Assembly: GCA_002428085.1 (NCBI GenBank)
Contig: DJAA01000057.1
Location: 31,834-37,880, forward strand
DNA: 6,047 bases
Source: Sulfurimonas sp. UBA6014
GTDB taxonomy: Bacteria; Campylobacterota; Campylobacteria; Campylobacterales; Sulfurimonadaceae
Direction: 5' to 3'
Every line of letters starts with the position of its first letter. Position 1 is the stretch's first letter. The translations under genes were made by a program, and so were the position numbers. The notes beneath the pieces were generated by a model, which was not told the DNA's origin, did no database searches, and worked only from the letters and a program-made list of their open reading frames with translations. Positions 1-5,884 of this stretch are shown in pieces.

Positions 1-27
1 GCTCAAAACATGAAACATTCACTGTAA
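1..27 (+). CDS. 3' end of an upstream gene, possibly rnhA (partial)
   Basis: Frame 1 is open from the window start and reads AQNMKHSL before a TAA stop at 25-27. It ends 12 bases before the rnc start, close enough for the same transcription unit. Eight residues cannot identify a family. In Campylobacter and Helicobacter the gene just before rnc is rnhA (ribonuclease HI), so that is the positional guess. A second frame is also open here and runs into the rnc start region, so even the coding assignment is tentative. Confidence 0.35.
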   Translation, partial: AQNMKHSL

Positions 28-39
28 TCGAGGGAAAAA

Positions 40-720
40 ATGGGTAAAAAAATTGAAGATTTAGAGAAAAAATTGGGCTATACGTTTCAAAACAAAGAGC
101 TCCTTATCGAAGCGCTGAGCCATAAAAGCCATAAGCAGCCCTACGATAATGAGCGACTTGAATTTTTGGGTGATGCCGTTTTAGACCTTATTGTAGGGGA
201 GTATTTATATAAAAAATTTTCCAAATCTGCTGAGGGCAATTTATCTAAAATAAGAGCCTCTCTTGTGAATGAGACAGGTTTTGATAAATTGGCTCGCTCG
301 CTTGAACTTGGAGAGTTTATTTTCATGTCAAATGCCGAAGAGAACAATGGCGGCAGAGAAAAGGCCTCTCTTTTATCTAACGCTTTTGAAGCAATCATGG
401 GGGCTATTTATCTTGAAGCAGGCTTAGCTACAGTCAATGCAATCGCGGTAGATTTGATAGAAAAAAATTATGATGAAATCTCTTTGGACCATCTTTTTAG
501 AGACTACAAAACAACACTCCAAGAGCTTACTCAGGCAAGATTTGGAATCACACCTGAATATAAAGTTGTAGCGAGTCGAGGACCTGATCATCTCAAAGAG
601 TTTGAAGTTGCTGTCATGATAGAGGGCAAAGAGTATGCAAGGGCAATAGGAAAAAGCAAAAAAATGGCACAACAAGAGTCTGCTGAGCGGGCAGTTGCAA
701 TCTTGAAAAAGGAGATATAA
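40..720 (+). CDS. rnc: Ribonuclease III
   Basis: This endonuclease cleaves double-stranded RNA in rRNA precursors, structured mRNAs and sense-antisense duplexes. At 226 aa it has the usual bacterial length. The N-terminal nuclease domain (about residues 5-145) contains the family signature NERLEFLGD at 37-45, giving active-site residues E41 and D45, and a second acidic cluster around F116-E117. The C-terminal double-stranded RNA-binding domain spans about 153-224 and ends with the typical KSKKMAQQESAERA helix. The start is the ATG at 40, with GAGGGA at 30-35 as ribosome-binding site. The position matching the conserved second-cluster Asp (E. coli D114) is Asn here: N114, codon AAC at 379-381. 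E117, the most critical metal ligand of that cluster, is kept, so the enzyme may still be active. The stop codon shares one base with the aroC start (TAATG), implying co-translation. Confidence 0.96.
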   Translation: MGKKIEDLEKKLGYTFQNKELLIEALSHKSHKQPYDNERLEFLGDAVLDLIVGEYLYKKFSKSAEGNLSKIRASLVNETGFDKLARSLELGEFIFMSNAEENNGGREKASLLSNAFEAIMGAIYLEAGLATVNAIAVDLIEKNYDEISLDHLFRDYKTTLQELTQARFGITPEYKVVASRGPDHLKEFEVAVMIEGKEYARAIGKSKKMAQQESAERAVAILKKEI

Positions 721-1793
721 TGAATAGTTTTGGGCAAAAATTACGATTGAGTACTTTTGGCGAATCTCATGGAGTTGCGATTGGATGTCTTTTAGATGGG
801 TTACCAGCAGGACTTGATATAGACGAAGCCTTTATCCAAAGTGAGCTAGACCGAAGAAAACCTGGAAAGAGCGAATTTGAAACAGGGCGAAAAGAAGAAG
901 ACAAAGTTGAAATACTCAGTGGCGTTTTTGAGGGCAAAAGTACAGGGACGCCCATCGCGATGATTATCTATAATACGGATCAAAAGTCTAAAGATTATAC
1001 GAATATTAAAGATGTATTTCGCCCTGGACATGCTGATTTTACCTATTTTCATAAGTATGGCATCCGAGATTACAGAGGTGGCGGTCGCTCATCGGCGAGA
1101 GAAACGGCTGCAAGAGTTGCAGCGGGAGCACTTGCTAAACTTATGCTTGCGAAATTAAACATTACTATCCATAGCGGTCTTAGTGAAGTGGCCGGCATCA
1201 AATCAGAGGTTTTTGACTATGAAAGTGCTAAAAAAAGTATCATCTATTCGCTTGATCCAAATAAAGAAGAAGAACAAAAAGCTGTGATTTTAAAAGCTAA
1301 AAATGACCATGATTCGGTAGGCGGAGTCTCTAGAGTTGTGGTAAGGGGGGCGCCGAAAAGTTTAGGTCAGCCGCTTTACTATAAACTTGATGCGCTTTTA
1401 GCAGATGCCATGATGGGGATAAATGCAGTGAAAGCCGTTGAAATTGGCGATGGTTTTTTAAGTGCCTCTCTCCTTGGTTCGCAAAATAATGATGCCATTA
1501 GAAACAGCGGCTTTTGCACGAACCACTCGGGTGGTATTTTAGGCGGAATCAGCAATGGAGAGGATATTGTTGTGAATGTATATTTTAAACCAACCCCTTC
1601 TATATTTAAGGTGCAACAAACAGTAACAACCAAAGACGAAGAGGTAGATTTTTCACTCAAAGGCAGACATGACCCTTGTGTGGCTATTCGCGGGACAATC
1701 GTTTGTGAAGCCATGGCAGCCCTCGTTATAGCCGACATGTTACTTCTTAACATGGGCTCCACTCTTGCGGGCGTTTGTAAATATTATGAGTAA
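720..1793 (+). CDS. aroC: Chorismate synthase
   Basis: The enzyme catalyses the last shikimate-pathway step, converting 5-enolpyruvylshikimate-3-phosphate to chorismate, and needs reduced FMN although the reaction is redox-neutral. Chorismate feeds aromatic amino acid, folate and quinone synthesis. All three family signatures are visible: GESHG near the N-terminus with the catalytic H17, GGGRSSARETAARVAAGA at about 120-137, and the C-terminal RHDPC block at 316-320 followed by the conserved E-A-M helix. A second conserved histidine lies in PGHADFTY (H104). The length of 357 aa is normal for the family. The ATG overlaps the rnc stop by one base. The ribosome-binding site is the AAAGGAG stretch at the end of rnc, so translation is probably coupled. 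No truncation or unusual residue was seen. Confidence 0.97.
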   Translation: MNSFGQKLRLSTFGESHGVAIGCLLDGLPAGLDIDEAFIQSELDRRKPGKSEFETGRKEEDKVEILSGVFEGKSTGTPIAMIIYNTDQKSKDYTNIKDVFRPGHADFTYFHKYGIRDYRGGGRSSARETAARVAAGALAKLMLAKLNITIHSGLSEVAGIKSEVFDYESAKKSIIYSLDPNKEEEQKAVILKAKNDHDSVGGVSRVVVRGAPKSLGQPLYYKLDALLADAMMGINAVKAVEIGDGFLSASLLGSQNNDAIRNSGFCTNHSGGILGGISNGEDIVVNVYFKPTPSIFKVQQTVTTKDEEVDFSLKGRHDPCVAIRGTIVCEAMAALVIADMLLLNMGSTLAGVCKYYE

Positions 1794-1797
1794 AAAT

Positions 1798-2016
1798 ATG
1801 ACAACTATCCATTTACTTATTGAAGATGATTTCGTTGAAGAATTTATTTCAGGATTGCCAAGAGATAAAGTCACTGTTATCGAAGAAGATTTTAAAGAAA
1901 ATCAACAGCTTCTTCAGGCAGAGCTACAAAACTATCTCGAAAATAGAAGTGTCCCAGTTCCTTTTTATGAGAGCATGAAAGAGTTGGACATTTGGCTTAA
2001 AGAGAGGCAAATATAA
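1798..2016 (+). CDS. Putative antitoxin of a type II toxin-antitoxin pair
   Basis: This is a small acidic protein of 72 aa from the ATG at 1798. It has a predicted N-terminal strand (TIHLLIEDDF), a central charged helix (about residues 33-48) and a C-terminal amphipathic segment ending KELDIWLKERQI. I do not recognise the exact family. The antitoxin call rests on small size, acidity and position directly before a RelE/ParE-like protein with a one-base TAATG overlap. The start is uncertain. The ATG at 1798 has a weak GAG seven bases upstream and lies 4 bases after the aroC stop. The in-frame ATG at 1786 overlaps aroC by 8 bases but has no visible ribosome-binding site. No dedicated promoter is evident, so expression probably depends on the rnc-aroC transcript. 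It could instead be an unrelated hypothetical protein. Confidence 0.6.
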   Translation: MTTIHLLIEDDFVEEFISGLPRDKVTVIEEDFKENQQLLQAELQNYLENRSVPVPFYESMKELDIWLKERQI

Positions 2017-2288
2017 TGGAAATTTTTGCTTCTAAACTCTACGAACAACAACTCAAAGATATTTTGTCTCTTCTGCTTGCGCATGACTACAAGATGACAA
2101 AAAATTTCAAAATGTATCTTGATACTATTATTGTAAACATGCCCTCTAAAGAAAAAAAGTATCAAAAATCTCTCTATTTTGATGATGAAAATATAAAAGA
2201 TATTTTATTTCAAGGGTGCACGATTGTTTTTTTTATTGATAAAAAAAACAATCGATATGTTCTTTTAGGTATCACTAAGAAAAGCTAA
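2016..2288 (+). CDS. Putative RelE/ParE-superfamily toxin
   Basis: This is a basic 90-aa protein. Its layout fits small RelE/ParE-type toxins: an N-terminal helix (LYEQQLKDILSLL, about 8-20), then a basic segment, then SLYFDDENIKDILFQGCTIVFFID at 52-75, in which the pattern of Asn-Ile followed by a hydrophobic strand, Gly and an aromatic/hydrophobic strand recurs in this superfamily. It ends with the strand YVLLGITKK. Family members cut mRNA on the ribosome (RelE) or inhibit gyrase (ParE); the sequence does not show which. The ATG shares one base with the preceding stop, and AGAGG at 2001-2005 provides a ribosome-binding site. Codons for residues 69-80 contain a perfect inverted repeat with T8 and A8 runs. 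The gene is intact as sequenced. Family assignment is from pattern recognition and is moderately secure. Confidence 0.68.
   Translation: MEIFASKLYEQQLKDILSLLLAHDYKMTKNFKMYLDTIIVNMPSKEKKYQKSLYFDDENIKDILFQGCTIVFFIDKKNNRYVLLGITKKS
2221..2254 (+). repeat. Perfect 16-bp inverted repeat inside the toxin gene
   Basis: The left arm at 2221-2236 (CGATTG, eight T, AT) is the exact reverse complement of the right arm at 2239-2254 (AT, eight A, CAATCG), with only TG at 2237-2238 between them. As DNA it is a 34-bp near-palindrome that could extrude. As RNA it would form a long hairpin with a GC-poor stem, with a loop of a few bases once the central pairs open. The homopolymer runs of eight are prone to replication slippage and could shift the toxin reading frame. 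Confidence 0.9.
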
Positions 2289-2321
2289 AAGGACAAATAA
2301 AACAGTTCTTGTATCGAAATG

Positions 2322-2371
2322 TAACAAAGTAATTTTTTATAAGAAAGCAGCACTTTTTTATCACTTTGTTA
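2322..2371 (+). promoter_or_regulatory. Nested inverted repeat upstream of soxC (operator or transcript-end hairpin)
   Basis: The outer arms TAACAAAGT (2322-2330) and ACTTTGTTA (2363-2371) are perfect 9-bp complements. Inside them, 2339-2347 pairs with 2353-2361 (nine pairs including one G-U) around the loop CAGCA at 2348-2352. A T6 bulge (2333-2338) lies on the left side. The right outer arm sits where the -35 region of the candidate sox promoter would be, which suits an operator. The structure could equally mark the 3' end of the upstream rnc-toxin transcript. No clean U-tract follows it, so it is not a textbook intrinsic terminator. Confidence 0.5.
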
Positions 2372-2385
2372 TCTAAAATCTTTTG

Positions 2386-2391
2386 TATAAT
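2386..2391 (+). promoter_or_regulatory. Candidate -10 box of the sox operon
   Basis: TATAAT at 2386-2391 matches the sigma-70 -10 consensus exactly and is preceded by TG at 2384-2385 in an AT-rich tract. Campylobacterota housekeeping promoters typically have a strong -10 and no conserved -35, and no good -35 is seen here. A start near 2398 would give a leader of about 90 bases before soxC. Within that leader I see no recognisable riboswitch. Confidence 0.5.
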
Positions 2392-2488
2392 AATTACTGA
2401 TATAAATTTAGCATGAAGTATAAGTGGCACAAGGTCTACCGAGTGTTTTAACATTTAAATATATATGCAACAATATTAAGGAGAAAAT

Positions 2489-3811
2489 ATGGATAATAAG
2501 CAATCTAACCAAGATTTATTCTCTGACTCAATTGAAGAAGAAAGTAAAATCTCTGATAGAAGAGAGTTTTTTAGAAAAACAGCAGCGCTTGGAGTAACTG
2601 CACTTGCAGGGACAAGCCTTTTTGCTTCGCAAGATGATCCAGCGATTATGCACCACGCGCCGTGGGGACAAAAATGGGGTGACCCTGTTACTAAAAATCT
2701 TTATGGAATGCCATCAGCGTATGAACACAATGTTGTTCGAAGATATACACAACTGCTTGCATCGGGAAACTATAGAGCATCAATCGCCGTCACACCTATT
2801 CAAGAGTCTACAGGTATCATTACACCTAATGGTCTTTTCTTTAGTCGTTCACACGGTGGAACAGCGCATGTAGACCCTAAAGAGTTTCGTTTGATGATTC
2901 ATGGTTTAGTAGAAAAACCAATCGTTCTTACGCTTGAACAATTAAAAAGATACCCTAAAGTAACACGTACACACTTTATTGAGTGTCCTGCAAACGGTGG
3001 GCAAGAGTGGAGAGGACCGCAATTTAATTCTCTTCAATTTGCCAAAGGTTTCATGAGTTCTGCTGAGTGGACAGGTGTTTATATCAAAACTATTCTTGCA
3101 GACTTAGGTCTTAAGCCAGAAGCAAAATGGATGCTTAGTGAGGGAAGTGATAACTCAGAGATGGGGAGAACGGTTCCAATCGATAAGGTTCTTGATGATG
3201 CTATGATAGTTTGGGGACAAAACGGTGAAGCTCTTCGTCCAGAACAAGGGTATCCAGCAAGATTACTCCTTCCGGGTTGGGAAGGTAACTTATGTGTTAA
3301 ATGGCTCAAACGAATAGAATTTGCAGCAGAGCCATGGTATTGTAAAGAAGAAACATCTAAATATACTGCTTTAAAGCCAAGCGGTAAAGCAATACAGCAT
3401 TTCTATGCAAATGAAGTAAACTCAACGGTTGTTTCTCCATCGCCTGAGATTCCATGGACAGATCTTCAAGATGGACAACGTGTTGAAATTGAAGGACTTG
3501 CATGGTCTGGTATGGGAACGATTACTGGTGTTGACCTCTCATTTGATGGTGGAAAAAATTATGTAGAAGCAAAACTTAAAGGTCTTGTTCTTCCTAAGTC
3601 ATGGACTCGTTGGAGTTATATGCATACGTATAAAAAAGGTGAAGTACTTTTGCTTACATCACGTGCTATGGATGATGCAGGGTATATTCAACCGACGGTT
3701 GATGAAGAAACAAGCGTAATGGGTGTTGAAAGTGTATACCACAGAAATGGGGTTGAAACTTGGGAAGTTACAGCTACAGGAGAGGTAAATCATGTTCAAA
3801 TTAGATCGTAA
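2489..3811 (+). CDS. soxC: SoxC, molybdenum subunit of sulfane dehydrogenase SoxCD
   Basis: SoxC carries the molybdenum cofactor of SoxCD, which oxidizes the outer sulfane sulfur held on SoxY in the periplasm and releases six electrons per sulfur. The 440-aa protein belongs to the sulfite oxidase family. It has an acidic N-region and the twin-arginine signal DRREFFRK (R24-R25), then a hydrophobic stretch with likely cleavage near residue 47 (after LFA). The molybdopterin domain contains the cysteine ligand C166 in HFIECPANGG. Conserved blocks include EWRGPQF (173-179) and GYPARLLLPGWEGNLCVKW (254-272). The C-terminal dimerization domain covers roughly 300-440. The ATG is preceded by AAGGAG at 2478-2483, a strong ribosome-binding site. 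soxD starts 20 bases before this gene ends, so the two subunits are translationally linked. A generic sulfite dehydrogenase (SorA) is the alternative, but the following soxD, soxY and soxZ favour SoxC. Confidence 0.94.
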   Translation: MDNKQSNQDLFSDSIEEESKISDRREFFRKTAALGVTALAGTSLFASQDDPAIMHHAPWGQKWGDPVTKNLYGMPSAYEHNVVRRYTQLLASGNYRASIAVTPIQESTGIITPNGLFFSRSHGGTAHVDPKEFRLMIHGLVEKPIVLTLEQLKRYPKVTRTHFIECPANGGQEWRGPQFNSLQFAKGFMSSAEWTGVYIKTILADLGLKPEAKWMLSEGSDNSEMGRTVPIDKVLDDAMIVWGQNGEALRPEQGYPARLLLPGWEGNLCVKWLKRIEFAAEPWYCKEETSKYTALKPSGKAIQHFYANEVNSTVVSPSPEIPWTDLQDGQRVEIEGLAWSGMGTITGVDLSFDGGKNYVEAKLKGLVLPKSWTRWSYMHTYKKGEVLLLTSRAMDDAGYIQPTVDEETSVMGVESVYHRNGVETWEVTATGEVNHVQIRS

Positions 3812-4952
3812 ATTAATTATTTCTGCGTCGCTAGTGACTGCAGTCGCATTATCTGTTGTCGGATGTTTTCAAGGAGGAGATGTAACACCTCCTCCTTCAA
3901 GTGAGTTTAATAATCACGCTACGATAGATGGTGGTGTATATTATCCTGTAAAAGATGGCAGAACAGGTCCTTATCGTATAAACGAAGATACACTAAAAGG
4001 TGGCTTTAGCCATGGGCGTACTCCAACTGCAAATGAAATCGCAGCATGGGACAAAGATATAATGCCAGATGGAACAGGCTTACCTGAGGGAAGTGGTTCT
4101 GTAGAAGAGGGTGCAGAAGTATATGAAGCACAGTGCGTAAGCTGTCATGGTGATTTTGGTTCAGGTGGAGCTGGGTATCCATCACTTGCACAAGGAAATG
4201 CTGTTACACTTCAAAAGACACTCAAAAATCAGAGAGTTAAACCAGACGCTGATGGTCCAGTTCGTGTTTTTGGAGCTTATTGGCCGTATGCAAGTACCCT
4301 TTGGTGGTATATAAGAGATGCAATGCCTCATACTAAATCTAAATCGCTCACAGACAATCAAGTGTATGCTTTAAGTGCATATATTTTAAATATCAATGAG
4401 TTTGAAATAGATGGTGAAAAAGTAGATGATGATTATGTTTTAGACCGTGCAAAATTTCTAAAAATTAAAATGCCAAATGTCGATGGTTTTGAACCAATTA
4501 TTAATGGTCCGCAAGCGTTAGACAATGTAAGAAATTATTATAAAGATGCTAAAAACTTCGGTGGACTTAACCTTAAGCAAGGTGCTGTTCGTTGTATGAC
4601 TAATTGCCAAAAAGAGACAGCTGTAGTGACTCGTATCCAAAATGGCGGTATCAGTGATTTGAATCCACCACTTTCAAGTGTTAGAGATTTGCCTGCTGAG
4701 AAAGCGGTAGTTTTAGATCCAGCACAAACTTTATATGAAGAAAATTGTAAAGTATGTCATGCTGATAGTAGTATGGGAGCACCTGTAATGGGTGATAAGG
4801 TAGCTTGGGGTAAAGTCACTGCAAAAGGTATCGATAAAGTTTATGCCAATGGAATGAACGGTATCAATGCTATGCCTGCAAAAGGTGGCGCTAATCTATC
4901 TGATAAAGATTTCAAATCTGTTGTTGATTATATGATCAACTCAAGTAAATAA
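3792..4952 (+). CDS. soxD: SoxD, c-type cytochrome subunit of sulfane dehydrogenase SoxCD
   Basis: SoxD takes the electrons from the SoxC molybdenum centre and hands them to the respiratory chain. The 386-aa protein has two haem c attachment sites: CVSCH at 115-119 in an N-terminal cytochrome domain, and CKVCH at 319-323 in a C-terminal one. Plausible methionine axial ligands are M178 (DAMPH) and M361 (AMPAKGG). Between the domains, CMTNC at 268-272 is a CxxC without the haem histidine and may be a disulfide. The N-terminus (KLIISASLVTAVALSVVGC) ends in a lipobox with C25, predicting a lipoprotein anchored on the periplasmic side rather than a free protein. The start ATG lies inside the end of soxC and is preceded by AGGAGAGG at 3778-3785. 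soxY follows after 16 bases. Haem sites plus neighbours make the assignment strong. Confidence 0.93.
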   Translation: MFKLDRKLIISASLVTAVALSVVGCFQGGDVTPPPSSEFNNHATIDGGVYYPVKDGRTGPYRINEDTLKGGFSHGRTPTANEIAAWDKDIMPDGTGLPEGSGSVEEGAEVYEAQCVSCHGDFGSGGAGYPSLAQGNAVTLQKTLKNQRVKPDADGPVRVFGAYWPYASTLWWYIRDAMPHTKSKSLTDNQVYALSAYILNINEFEIDGEKVDDDYVLDRAKFLKIKMPNVDGFEPIINGPQALDNVRNYYKDAKNFGGLNLKQGAVRCMTNCQKETAVVTRIQNGGISDLNPPLSSVRDLPAEKAVVLDPAQTLYEENCKVCHADSSMGAPVMGDKVAWGKVTAKGIDKVYANGMNGINAMPAKGGANLSDKDFKSVVDYMINSSK

Positions 4953-4968
4953 TAGAAAAGGAAATAAT

Positions 4969-5421
4969 ATGCAAAGAAGAGAATTTTTAAGTTTAACTCT
5001 AGGCTCATTAGCGTTAGCAGTTTTACCTGCAAGCGTGAGAGCAGAAGATTTTAGAGTATCAAAGCCGACAGTTTGGACGGCTCATACTGTTGATGAAGCT
5101 ATAAAAAATATGTACGGAACAAACGTACTTATAGAGCAAGGTGTAACATTAACGGCACCAGATGTTGCAAGTAATGGTGGAGCTATCCCTGTTGAATTTT
5201 CAACAACTGTCCCTGCAAAATCTATCGCAGTATTTCAAGATGCAAATCCTGAAGCAGCAGTATGTGTTTATAGCATAGGCGACAAAGATGTAACTGAATA
5301 CGAAATTAAAATTAAAATGGGTAAATCTGGCACAATTACTATCGTTGTAGAAGGTAAAGATGGTAAATTGTATGCAGCTAAGAAAACTTTAGATGTTGCA
5401 CTTGGTGGTTGTGAGGGTTAA
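4969..5421 (+). CDS. soxY: SoxY, sulfur-carrier subunit of SoxYZ
   Basis: SoxY binds the sulfur intermediate covalently through a cysteine on a flexible C-terminal arm and presents it in turn to SoxXA, SoxB and SoxCD. The 150-aa protein begins with a short twin-arginine signal (QRREFLSLTLG) and a likely cleavage site after SVRA (residue 25). The C-terminus reads ALGGCEG, with the arm cysteine at C148. The usual ending is GGCGG or similar, so the Glu at 149 is a variation. A second cysteine, C99 (AAVCVYS), lies in the beta-sandwich core. AAAAGGA at 4956-4962 is the ribosome-binding site. Linked to soxCD, this is probably the second SoxY copy that Campylobacterota keep apart from soxXYZAB. SoxZ is encoded 90 bases downstream and is probably exported together with SoxY. 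Confidence 0.93.
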   Translation: MQRREFLSLTLGSLALAVLPASVRAEDFRVSKPTVWTAHTVDEAIKNMYGTNVLIEQGVTLTAPDVASNGGAIPVEFSTTVPAKSIAVFQDANPEAAVCVYSIGDKDVTEYEIKIKMGKSGTITIVVEGKDGKLYAAKKTLDVALGGCEG

Positions 5422-5457
5422 TCCCTTTGGTGAACAAAATCGCGGTGTGAGGAAATT

Positions 5458-5480
5458 AAAGAAGAGCTTTGCTCTTTTTT
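5458..5480 (+). terminator. Terminator-like hairpin between soxY and soxZ
   Basis: AAAGAAGAGC (5458-5467) pairs with GCTCTTTTTT (5471-5480) around a TTT loop, with a single G-U pair. The GC-containing core AAGAGC/GCTCTT is followed directly by T4 (T6 counting the last two core bases), the layout of an intrinsic terminator. The A-rich left side makes it potentially bidirectional. It lies 31 bases before the soxZ start, so it probably acts as a partial terminator or as an mRNA-stabilising 3' end for the soxCDY segment. Confidence 0.65.
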
Positions 5481-5487
5481 AAATACA

Positions 5488-5493
5488 TATAAA
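5488..5493 (+). promoter_or_regulatory. Possible -10 box for soxZ
   Basis: TATAAA at 5488-5493 lies just after the hairpin and about 20 bases before the soxZ ATG. A start near 5500 would leave only the ribosome-binding site AAAGG (5501-5505) in the leader. In DNA this AT-rich such a match is common by chance. It is listed only because the hairpin upstream would otherwise limit soxZ expression. Confidence 0.2.
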
Positions 5494-5511
5494 TCAATGC
5501 AAAGGTAAATT

Positions 5512-5814
5512 ATGAAAGTAAAAGCAAAAATAAAAGACGGTATAGTTGAAGTTAAAGCTATGGCTAAGCATGATATGACAACTTATAATCAAGCTGAAAA
5601 AAAGACAGGAAATAAGGATGATGCAAATTTTATTACGCACATCACTGGAACTGTAAATGGTGAAACTGTCATTGACATGTCAACAAGTCAATTTTTATCT
5701 AAAAACCCTATTTTTAAGTTTAAATTTAAAGGCAAAGAGGGTGATGAGCTTATCATGACTTGGGTAGATCGTAAAGGCAACACGGTAACAGAAAAAGCTC
5801 CAATCAAGCCATAA
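5512..5814 (+). CDS. soxZ: SoxZ, partner subunit of the SoxYZ carrier
   Basis: SoxZ pairs with SoxY to form the periplasmic sulfur carrier. It has no signal peptide, as is usual, and is thought to cross the membrane folded together with the Tat-exported SoxY. The 100-aa length is typical. Family features seen are the N-terminal strand KVKAKIKDGIVEVKAMAKH, then HDM (20-22, where the usual pattern is HPM), the central HITGTVNGETV strand pair (43-53), the conserved SKNP at 63-66 followed by FKFKFKG, and the strand TWVDRKGN at 83-90. No cysteine is present, as expected for the non-carrying subunit. AAAGG at 5501-5505 is the ribosome-binding site. The 90-base gap from soxY with a hairpin is unusual for genes whose products act in a 1:1 complex. 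Confidence 0.92.
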   Translation: MKVKAKIKDGIVEVKAMAKHDMTTYNQAEKKTGNKDDANFITHITGTVNGETVIDMSTSQFLSKNPIFKFKFKGKEGDELIMTWVDRKGNTVTEKAPIKP

Positions 5815-5830
5815 TATCTGTTTATTATAA

Positions 5831-5882
5831 AACTTCTCTGTCATTATTGAAAAACAAAGTTTTTCATAGCATGAGGAGAGTT
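5831..5882 (+). repeat. Imperfect long hairpin downstream of soxZ
   Basis: The core is TGAAAAAC (5848-5855) pairing with GTTTTTCA (5859-5866) around AAA. After a small internal loop, TCAT (5841-5844) pairs with ATGA (5871-5874), and further out TCTC-type bases (5834-5838) pair with GAGAG-type bases (5876-5880), one pair being a wobble. No T-run follows. It may protect the 3' end of the sox transcript from exonucleases, or it may be part of a remnant repeat element. Confidence 0.5.
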
Positions 5883-5884
5883 AG

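Noticed and set aside
1379..1762. Minus-strand open frame of 127 codons opposite aroC
   Set aside because: It lies wholly inside a clearly identified chorismate synthase gene, has low-complexity Ser-rich translation and no recognisable domain or ribosome-binding site.
1765..1797. Longer antitoxin start at TTG 1765
   Set aside because: It would overlap aroC by 29 bases from a rare start codon without a ribosome-binding site; the ATGs at 1786 and 1798 are better.
2424..2440. Sigma-54-like TGGCAC in the soxC leader
   Set aside because: The -24-like TGGCAC is present, but no TTGC-like -12 element follows at the required spacing, and it lies after the better -10 box.
2421..2450. Resemblance of GGTCTACC in the soxC leader to a purine riboswitch core
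   Set aside because: Neither the flanking P1 stem nor the two loop-loop arms of that riboswitch can be drawn around it.
2604..2873. Plus-strand open frame of 89 codons inside soxC
   Set aside because: It is out of frame with an unambiguous SoxC, is rich in Cys/His/Arg from shifted codons and resembles no protein family.
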